DNA from: Thalassia testudinum
Taxonomy: Eukaryota; Streptophyta; Magnoliopsida; Alismatales; Hydrocharitaceae
Assembly (NCBI GenBank): GCA_037157565.1
Contig: JAZHRO010000002.1
Coordinates: 36,104,501 to 36,168,500 of the forward strand
Reading direction: 5' to 3'
DNA length: 64,000 nt
Shown here in pieces: positions 56,026 to 64,000 of this stretch. Both the position numbers and the translations under genes were made by a program. Each line of letters starts with the position of its first letter. Position 1 is the first letter of the stretch. The notes below the pieces were generated by a model. The model did no database searches, was not told the DNA's origin, and saw nothing but the letters and a program-made list of their open reading frames with translations.

Positions 56026-58330
56026 ATGGAAGGTAGGAGATCCTAGAACCCTGAGCTAGTACTCCCCTTGGGTACTGATGCCCAAATTTCTGCTTCCACC
56101 TCTATTCCTTCCACTTCTAATCTTATACTGCCTAAGTCTCAAACTCCTATCCACTACTCCACACATCATGAGGTTGATCATGATTCCGCATAATTCGAGG
56201 ATTTTGAAGAACTTCCTCCACATATTGTTGCACATCCTCCACCACCACCATCACCAAACCATAGGTTCCAACCTCCACCATATCCTAATTCCCTAATCCA
56301 CCAGCAGAGAGAGGACCTATGCCTCATCTTCAACACCTGTTTGAAACATAATTGCAAATGAATACCCTTACTTAATAGGTACAATGGCTTGCACAAGCTG
56401 TTAATCTTCTAGCTAACCAACAACTACAACCTCAACCTAGAAACTCTCAGGCACCACCTCCAGCTTGTAGGCGCCAACTACGAGGTTACTATAATCCCAC
56501 AGTTGCCCAACCTATGCCTGTGGTACAATATCCTGATGGGGGTTGTGCTGCTGAACTGAAGCTGAACATTATAGCACTCATTTCTCACTTCCATGGACTT
56601 ACTTCTGAGGATCCTTTTCAGCATTTAGAGGAGTTGAAAATTCTTGCCCAAACCTTGGGTTTGTAAGGTCATGATCAGCACACGCTTTTAATGAAAATGT
56701 TCTCCTTTTCATTAAAGGATAAAGTCGCCTTTTGGTTTAGAACACTTGCATGGACTACACCTATAAACACGTGGGTTTCTTTGGAACATGAGTTCCTAAA
56801 GAGGTACTTTCCTGTAGGCTGCACTAATGCTTTAAGGCGTGCTATCAGCACATTCACCCAAAATTTAGGAGAACAGATGCACGAGGCTTGGGTGAGATTC
56901 CACGGGCTTCTCAGAAAATGTCCCCACCATGGTGTCCCACGTTGGCAACAGGTTCAGATCTTCTATCGTGGGCTCCATGATGACACAAGGAATTTTGTAG
57001 ATGCCTCTTGTGGAGGCAACTATCTGTGTCGGGATGAGGACTCAGTGTTTGAGCTCTTCGAAGGTATGGCCAAGAATTCTATTAACAATGCTTCGATGAG
57101 TGTGTTCAATAGAAAGTCCTCACATTCCCACTCACATTCGGGAGTACATGAAGCCTAATCCAGCAGCAGAGACTTAGAGATAGTTGCTAGTCAACTGGAT
57201 AAGGTGAACTTAATAGAGAAGAAAGTAGATGAAGCATGAAAATTTTCCTCTAAACCCTCATCATTTCCTTCTCAGTTTCCCATAGGGGGGAAACTGTGAA
57301 CAACATTCCTGTGACGCAATCTGCATTACCAGACTATTCATTTCCTTATCCTTCACTGGTTGGAGGAACCTTTGTTCCTCCCTACACTGACTTCCCTGCA
57401 CCTTCTAGAGCTTCGGAGGAACTCCATGCCATTCACAATGATCCTTACCCACAACCCTACAACCCTGGATGGCGTGATCATCCAAATTTCTTGTGGTCGG
57501 GAAATTCACAGAGACCTCCTTTCGAACAACCTTCTGCACCACCACAGCATAACCTGATCCAAGCACCACCTCCACAATCTCACGGATATCCACCTTGTGC
57601 CTACCAACAACCCCAACCCAGGCCCGCTCAATACTCTCAACTTGGACCTACACGAGATGACCAGTTAGGGTCTATCATGAAAATTCTTGCTGATATGCAA
57701 CAACAGAACATTGCTATGTAGCAAAGACAAGACGCGGCACTAGCTGAGATGAGAGCCCAGCTATCGCACTTGACGGAATCTCATCAACCACGTTCACTCC
57801 CATCTCAAGCACAGCCCAACCCTAGGAACATACCTGCCTAGAGGTATGTTCAGCCTAGACCTGCAGTGCAAGGTCAAGTACATGCCATCTCACAACCCTT
57901 GCACAACACTGAATTCTACATTGATCCAAATTCTTCCTATCCACAAACCCAACCACCTCTGTTACGAAATTCTGAGCTGCCATCTACATTTAGGGCTAAA
58001 CTTAATGCCATAGTTACTAGGAGTGGTAGAAGCACTATAGATCCACCTGTTCTTGCTTCTACATCTTTTTCTGGACCTTCAACTTCCACTCCTCCATCTG
58101 ATTCACTGTTTCCTGCTTCTCTACCTAAGAATGATCCTCTCGTTACCACTTCTGTATCATTTCCAGAGGCTTTAAAGAAGAAGGGGAAAGGAAAGAAAAA
58201 GACCTGTGTGGTACTTGAGGAAGATTTGCTTAAGTTCTTTGAGCAAGTTCACATAAACATCCTCTTATTGGATGCTATTCGCCACATACCTCTTTACGCT
58301 AAGTTTTTAAAAGACCTATGTACAGCTAAG
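56026..58330 (+). pseudogene. Athila-2 gag
   Basis: From ATG 56026 (MEGRRS then a stop) the frame passes through a proline-rich N-terminal part, then the gag core ALISHFHGLTSEDPFQHLEE, FSFSLKDKVAFWFRTLAW, EFLKRYFPVGCTNALRR, LLRKCPHHGVPRWQQVQIF and NFVDASCGGNYL (56560-57010). The tail holds YNPGWRDHPNFLW (about 57460) and QVHINILLLDAIRHIPLYAK (near 58240), the last being the link to protease. At least two frameshifts and several stops are present. Motifs match Athila-1 gag in order with different residues. Confidence 0.9.
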
Positions 58331-58562
58331 TAAGGATTCGAAAAGGGAGTAGTCCAATCATCCTTTTGGAACAAGCTAGTTCCATCATATCCAACACCCT
58401 CCTTACTAAGATGAAAGACCCAGGCACCCCTTTCCTATCCTGCATGATTGGTAACACCACATTCAATAGAGCATAACTTGATCTAGGTGCTTCCATCAAT
58501 CTTATCCCAACTTCCCTATTGACACATTTCGAGGTTGGCAATTTGAAGCCAACCGAGGTGTC
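58331..58562 (+). pseudogene. Athila-2 protease, cut by the next insertion
   Basis: Translation with a frame change reads LEQASSIISNTLLTKMKDPG and then LDLGASINLIPTSLLTHF, the Athila protease site, and ends at LKPTEV where the sequence turns into the LTR of another element at 58563. The rest of pol should lie beyond the window. Confidence 0.85.
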
Positions 58563-60427
58563 TGATAAGTCGATTTTCGCTTTCAAAAAATGTATTAAGA
58601 TGATTTGTCATTGTAGGATCAAAGTGGTGGAAAATCGCTTAACAAAATAATTAAAACAAAAATTAAACCACTTATAGAAGAGTGGGTCGTGTCCGCAGGG
58701 AGGCAATGATGCAATAAAATCATGAATATTTTTTTCTTGTATTCGTTCAATCAAGTGCGAAATCCATAGTCAAATCTGACATGAAATGCGACGAAAAGAA
58801 GATAAACAATAACTCGAAAATGTAAGGGTATATGTGCAATTTTTCTTCACTGAAATGTTCAATAAATATGTGATGAATCTATGTAATTTCCAATTGACAT
58901 GCATTAGAGAGAATTTGTGGACATCTTAATCCAAAACCAATGTCAAAAGATGTGAATAACAAAAGCCACGCAATTATAAGAAAGCATGAGTATGAAGTCG
59001 CAATTTCACTTAATAATCACATATTAAATTAAAAAATGAGACTTTGGCAATGGCATTGAAATGTAATGACTAATTGCAAGTTCCCTTTAGCAAAACAGGG
59101 GAGCACTCCCCTTGCCGTGAGTGCACACGAGGGGTGATGGCTGGAGGAGAGGAGCTCGCCGGAGGGAGAAGGAGCCACGTCGCTTCCAATGGTGGTGGTC
59201 TCGTGGAAAATGGTGGTCGGAGTCAATGGGATGAAGCGGAGAGGGGGCAACGGCGGTGGCTGTGGTTGCTACTCTTGTGCGCGCTGTGGTTGGAGGGCGC
59301 GTAGCAGGTGTTGCAGGCAGCGGCACGGTGAGGTGCGGGCGCACATAGGGAGGTGCGCGCGGGCTGGAAGTGGGCGCGTGCGCCTGCGGGTGTGTGGCAG
59401 GGGCTGAGGTGCACTGGCTGGAGGTGCAGCCAGCGGCTGAGGCACGGGAGGAGAAGGTGCGCTGAGCTGCTGGAAGTGGGCACGCGTGCCTACTGTGGTG
59501 GAGGTGTAGTGTAGCTGGAGGGCGTGCGGGTGCGTGCTGCAGGAAGGCGCGCAGGCAGAGGTGCAATGCTCTCTGCACGCGTGACTGGAAGGTGAGGGGG
59601 TTGAGCTGCAGGCATGTGGTGTGTGTTGTAGGAGGTGTGTGGCGTGCAGAGGGTGGTTGTGGAGGGCTGCTGTGGGTGTTCTGGATGCACAGCAAGGGGC
59701 GTGCACGGTCCTGCTGCTGCGGGAATGGCGTGGCTTTTGGGTTTGTTTTTGTGGAGTAGAGGAAAAACAGAGGATGGGGAAGAAGATGAAGGTGGTGATG
59801 GTGCCTGTGGTCAGGGGTAACAAGTCGTGCATCAGTAGATGCACTCACGGTAGGCGAGCTTCAAGGAGCTCGTGCACGGTGGAGGTCAAGTCCATCCTCT
59901 CGGCATAGCGGTCTGTCACCCTGTCGGCCCACGGTATGACGGAGTTTGGTTGTGGAGGACCATGGTGGTGGAATGCTACACAATGGTGGAATGGGTGGTG
60001 GCTTCCCCTTGCATGGTCGTCTCCTCCCTTTGTAGTTGAATTTGAAATCCAAAGAGGCAGGCTCAGATGCTCTTCATGGCTAATCAATGCTTGGAGCTGT
60101 GCGTGAACGATTGTGCAAGGAGAAGAAGCAGGCGTTACCTATGGAGGAAGAGAATAAGAAAATAATAAAATATTATGGTTAATTATGTATAAACCCTTAA
60201 CTTCTATGTTAAATTAAAACAATGCAAGTAATTTACTTTATTGATTAACTAATCAAATACATGCAATTCTAAGTTAATTCTAAATGCATGCAATGAACGA
60301 ATTATGCAATTAAGTTAAAAATATAAATTAATTTATTTACATCTTAATGTATGCTATCTAAATATTAAAATTAACTTAATGTCTAGATACTTAAATACTT
60401 AAATAGCCCACAAATATGGGCTAATCA
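58563..60427 (-). repeat. 3' LTR of the minus-strand LARD-like element
   Basis: About 1.86 kb bounded by TGATAAG and CTAATCA. An AT-rich outer part is followed by a GC/GT-rich block (59090-59850) open on both strands. GTGTC before it may be the target duplication. The right border is set by the adjacent polypurine tract. Confidence 0.6.
59087..59850. other. GC-rich block with open frames on both strands
   Basis: A 253-codon frame on the minus strand and shorter frames on the plus strand come from low-complexity GC/GT-rich sequence (His/Pro/Ala/Thr-rich translation). No domain is seen, so I do not call a gene. Confidence 0.5.
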
Positions 60428-60440
60428 AATACCCCCATGC
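60428..60440 (-). promoter_or_regulatory. Polypurine tract of the LARD-like element
   Basis: Minus strand reads GGCATGGGGGTATT immediately before the LTR. GCATGGGG is common in Athila/Tat-related polypurine tracts. Confidence 0.68.
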
Positions 60441-61713
60441 CTAGTTTTTGCTAGTCTCTAGCAAATCCAAGCAAATCTTAGCACTCCAAGTAGATTAGCC
60501 AACCCAATCGGTCTTCCTTTAGAAATATATTAAGTTTAGACTTTAGACCTAAGGTTCTCAAGTAGTCGGTAAGTTACAGACTAGGTCAGCTAAAGACATA
60601 TTACAGGTACAAGTTTCCCTGATTTCTGACTCTACTCTAAGGTTTATTGATCCTTGAGATTAAAGCATCCATGCATGTGCATTGGTCTGAGTTATTTGAG
60701 GTTGGTATGACTGCCAACCTAGAAAGGAAAAATGATTTTTTTTTTGAATAATATATATATATATATTTTATTTGATTCCTCTAAGTCTAACCTCAGATCA
60801 GCTATCAACACTGTCTGTGTCGGATTCATTGTCCCCATCACCGTACCTCGAAGGGTGCCTGGCTTTCGATGCTTTGAGATAGCACTGCTCATAGCGACCC
60901 TAAGAACTCTTGGCAATCGACACTTCGAGATAGTATCCCCCATGGATTTCTTAAGTGAATTCAGGCCTGTGGCAATCGACACTTCGAGATAGGGCTGCCC
61001 AAGGTACCTGAACTGCACAATGCACTTACATGCCCCCAGTAGGATGGATATCCTAAGAGACAAGCGCCGATGAGGTAATATGTTATTATCTCATCCTTAA
61101 GGTGAGTATATACTCCACCTCTCCTGTGGTAGGAACTCTTCAAATTAAATTGTGTTTTCAAGCCTCTCCTAAGTCAAAACTAAGAGAACCAAATTTCTTT
61201 TAAGAAAGGAATTAAGGTGATCACTTACACAAGACCAAGTGTGTGAAATTTGGATGCTTGGGTTATAAGGACCCGTAAACCACAAGGTAGAACAAGATTC
61301 CAGGTACTACCCCACCTTTTAACTCAATCCCTAGCTTTCCTTCCTCAACCTCTTAAGGAATGGCCCGCAACTTAACTCCTACTTAAGTTTTTAAGTCCAC
61401 AAAGGATCCTAAAGGTCTAGAGCTAGTAGTTTACTTAGCTTCTAAAGTTCGATCCTAGAATCAACTTAGTTTAACCTAGAGTTCTAATTTGCTTAAGAAT
61501 GCAGGGCCTAGCCAGTTAAGCTTAATAATTACAAAATATATATATATTTAATGCAAATGTATGCAATGTAGAATGCTTTAACTAAATGCATGAATGCACT
61601 ATGTATAAATGCTATGTATATCCCCAAGTACACCCCCTCATGCCTAAAATCTGTAATGTCCCCATTGCATAGAAGGATATTACCTGGGTCAGAGACGGGT
61701 TGCCATTCTTTTG
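60441..61713 (-). other. Non-coding interior of the LARD-like element
   Basis: No open frame with motifs. Contains an AT run (60745-60765) and three imperfect repeats of TCGACACTTCGAGATA at 60866, 60917 and 60976. Confidence 0.55.
60866..60991 (+). repeat. Three-unit repeat TCGACACTTCGAGATA
   Basis: Units at 60866 (TCGATGCTTTGAGATA), 60917 and 60976 (both TCGACACTTCGAGATA), spaced 51 and 59 bp. Each core TCGA...TCGA is partly self-complementary. Confidence 0.8.
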
Positions 61714-63545
61714 TTAGCAGCCGAGTAGACAAAGAACCTGCAAATCAGGTTCAAGGATCACAGAAATAGGCCCTAAAAATGAGCAAAGTAATGCTGACCT
61801 AGAAAATAGGTAACCTAGGATGTTGGTGAGCTGATGATGAATCCCGATAGCAAATGCTTGCCCCACCAAGATGGGAATGAAATCTTCCCAGGTCACCAGA
61901 GGAGGTTCTAAAGGATAAACTGGCATAACAACCTCCAAAGGGGTAGGGGGAGGATGACAAGGATCCTCCAAAAGAAATGGGGAAGGAATGGTGCAGAGAT
62001 AAACCCCCAGGGCAATGGACTGACTAAAGAAATCATCAATCCATACTCGATACTCCATTACAGAAAATATTGGCTTGTTAAGCCCCCTGGTCAGAACAAA
62101 AGTGAGCGTATCTCTAAGCCAAGGATCGTCTAGGGTGTTCAAGTTTCGAGGTTGCAGGATGGCCATAAGATCTAGGTTGGGTTTAATTAGCTCGATGTTC
62201 ATCCCTAACAATATTTCCAAATCTTCAATTGCATCCCTAGCATTCCTTACACTATCACAAGTATCTTCCTGCACTTCATCAAGAGTCAAAATTTTGCCTT
62301 CAGACATAAGCAAATCAGAGGGTGACTTCGAAACAAATGAAGGAAGGTTAGAAGCAACAGATCTAGGGATTATCTTATCAATGTCATCTCCGGGTTCTTA
62401 TTCTTTACTCAAATCTTCCCTGGAGTCTATATGTGAATCTACATAAATCTTAGAAGTTGCTTCCAAATTTTCCATCATTTCATCATGAGGAGAAATATCA
62501 TCAATGGGTGTGCTAAGGAAACCTAATTTGGTCAAATTTGTGACATACTCAGGGGCTAACTCTTCAAATAAGACATAATCACCCTTAGTGTCACTCTAAA
62601 TCTTGAATGTAGGTTCCTCATATAATTCATCTTTCTCCTCATCATACGATTCATCATATACCCGAGGTCTAGAATCATTTAATATCTCAGCAGATCCCTT
62701 AGGGCACTCTATCTGGGGTAAATGGTTTACATTGGTAACATCGGACTCCTCAGATAGGTCAATTTCTTCAGGGTTAGGTTCGCTAAGGGTGGGCTTGAGT
62801 TCCATCTCGTGATCAGAAGGGAGGGTAGGATTAACAACTTGACTTCATCCCACTTCATCAAATGTCACGAAAATACTATCATTTGGGTCGAGGTCTTCCA
62901 ATGGTATCATCATTCCCTTCTTTTGACTCCAATATAATTTAGGTGGATACTCAACCTTATCATCATCTTCCTCGGGTTGCCACCTTTCTTCATCCAATGT
63001 ATAGCTACTTTCATATGTATCTTCCTCCCACTTAAGGCGTGGATCTCTTGAGGAAGTGTCATCTAACGAGGAGGTTTCGAAATCGATCATCGAAATTTCC
63101 CTCCAACTTAAAGTATGGCTCTCCCACGGGAGATGCATCTAGCGTAGAGGGGTGCATGTCATCCTCAATGGGGTAGATTGGGTGGCTAATTTGATCTCTT
63201 TCTTGTTGGCTTGCTCTCGAAGATTCTCCTAATAATTCAATCATTTCATTTTGCATTTTTTGTATTTCCATCTTCAAGGAGGAGAGGTCATTTCTATCAG
63301 GAGAGAAGTCAGGCTCAGGCTTATGGTACCCAGGAGTGTCTGTCCAACCATTATAATTATTCAGGGAGGGTGGGTTGGGTATTTCTTTGGTGTGTGGGAT
63401 ATTGGGCAAAGCAAATCCCTCTCCTAGGTTCTGCTCACTGATTTGGGGCTTAACCAGGCCAATACTCCTATAATAGGAGTAAAACGGATCCCAATGATTA
63501 TCATTATGTCCGTCAAAGGATAGACCATCTCAGCATATAGGATCA
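61714..63545 (-). pseudogene. Acidic ORF of the LARD-like element, function unknown
   Basis: On the minus strand one frame runs from 63138 down to 61714 with three stops (near 62842, 62593 and 62398). A frame change near 63060-63138 joins it to an upstream open part reaching about 63545, giving roughly 600 codons. The start contains DPFYSYYRSIG and NNYNGWTDTPGYHKPEPDF, then a helical segment LKMEIQKMQNEMIELL. This layout recalls the tail of Athila/Tat gag (an NPGW-type motif followed by a helix), though the similarity is weak. The middle is rich in D/E and S. The C-terminal 200 residues (61714-62313) are hydrophobic/proline-rich with no motif known to me. I assign no function. Confidence 0.5.
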
Positions 63546-64000
63546 ACGAGTGCAGAGTGGGGGTAAGGGTGTGGGCAAGATGTGAAAGGATGAAAATTAA
63601 TGTGGTCCATTCTAACTCATACCTCAATCAGAATTCCCCAAGCAAAGCACAATTCAAAAAGGACTTTTTAGGTCTTTCCCAATTTAGGCTTTTGATTTTA
63701 AGTCAGATTGTAGGTGACAATACAATTTGTTCAATCAATTTACGCACTTATTGTCGACCTACGGATTGCCTAAGAAGACCTAGTTAGAGCTTAGGTGTTC
63801 TTCCCTAAATCTTAAATGGTAGAGCAACTCCAAAGACGGAAGATCAAGGGATGCAAGTAGGCCTAAGCCTTTATTTGAAGCTGTGCTTTCGCGGTGCTTC
63901 TCAACTACCCCCAAAAATCCGTGACAGGGTATCCCCCTCTTTGGAGTTATAAAACCTTTGATCTCAAGTTCTAAACACTTCAGAATCCAACGATAGGAGA
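63546..64000 (-). other. Non-coding or unresolved interior of the LARD-like element
   Basis: No supported frame or signal; the element continues past the window. Confidence 0.4.

Larger units (their letters stand above)
53392..58562 (+). mobile_element. Second Athila-type element (Athila-2), truncated in window by a further insertion
   Basis: Begins with a 1370-bp LTR (53392-54761), then an Athila-type PBS, a long leader, gag and the first part of protease. At 58562 it is interrupted by another LTR element. Its gag differs clearly from Athila-1, so it is a separate family. AACTC at 53387-53391 is the expected left target duplication; the right copy is outside the window. Confidence 0.88.
35546..64000 (-). 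mobile_element. Old Ty3/gypsy chromovirus (minus), split by two Athila insertions; right end outside window
   Basis: A relative of the young chromovirus in reverse. Its 3' LTR is 35546-36768 plus 47702-49347, the coding interior is 49383-52286, and the 5' LTR runs from 52304 to 53391, where the second Athila interrupts it. The rest of the 5' LTR and the outer duplication must lie past the window. The base before 35546 is preceded by ATAGA, the likely left duplication. LTRs, PBS and coding remnants are all diverged, and RNase H plus most of integrase are deleted. It is much older than the copy at 17107. Confidence 0.85.
58563..64000 (-). mobile_element. Minus-strand LTR element without recognisable pol (LARD-like), runs off the window
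   Basis: TGATAAGTCG at 58563 breaks the Athila-2 protease. The segment to 60427 reads TG...CA on both strands and is followed by the complement of GGCATGGGGGTATT, a polypurine tract, so it is a 3' LTR of a minus-strand element. The interior (60428 to the end) has no RT, integrase or protease motif and one broken acidic ORF. The other LTR and the target duplication are outside the window, so classification as a large non-autonomous gypsy-type element is provisional. Confidence 0.65.

Noticed and set aside
59087..59848. 253-codon minus-strand frame as a gene
   Set aside because: His/Thr/Pro/Ala low-complexity translation in a GC/GT-rich LTR block, with competing frames on both strands.

Overview
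The window is plant nuclear DNA made almost wholly of nested LTR retrotransposons. No intact host gene, tRNA, rRNA or CRISPR array was seen. The lineages present (Ty1/copia, Sirevirus-like copia, Tekay/Del-like chromovirus, Athila, and a large non-coding LTR element) together occur only in flowering plants, and the nesting density suggests intergenic heterochromatin of a medium to large angiosperm genome. A monocot is possible, but nothing here decides it.

Layout. (1) 149-4002 (-): a small decayed copia element with 133-bp LTRs and 5-bp target duplications. (2) 4008-9928: old non-coding DNA with one Tat-like RNase H relic and several simple repeats. (3) 9929-32597: a triple nest. The outer layer is a minus-strand copia with about 0.6-kb LTRs. 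Its integrase zinc-finger region is split by a plus-strand Sirevirus-like element (13582-29468) that has gag but no pol. Downstream of that gag sits a very young plus-strand chromovirus (17107-27491) whose LTRs differ by about five substitutions and one 32-bp indel. (4) 32598-35545: non-coding DNA, a CACTA-like end with subterminal repeats, then a GC/CT-rich segment with one possible small exon. (5) 35546 to beyond the window: an old minus-strand chromovirus related to the young one. An Athila element (36769-47696) sits in its 3' LTR and a second Athila (from 53392) in its 5' LTR. (6) The second Athila is cut at 58563 by a minus-strand LTR element with an unrecognised acidic ORF, which runs off the window.

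Element boundaries rest on TG...CA LTR ends, matching 5-bp target duplications, primer-binding sites and polypurine tracts read directly from the sequence. Four outer ends cannot be fully closed or lie outside the window; these are flagged.

The most interesting signal is a dense array of a short palindrome (core GACGTC, full form near CAGACGTCTG). It occurs in the LTRs of two unrelated retrotransposon superfamilies, the Sirevirus-like copia and the chromovirus nested inside it. A decayed version is present in the older chromovirus. All three sizeable length differences between paired LTRs of the two elements fall exactly on these palindromes. GACGTC is also the C-box core recognised by plant bZIP factors.
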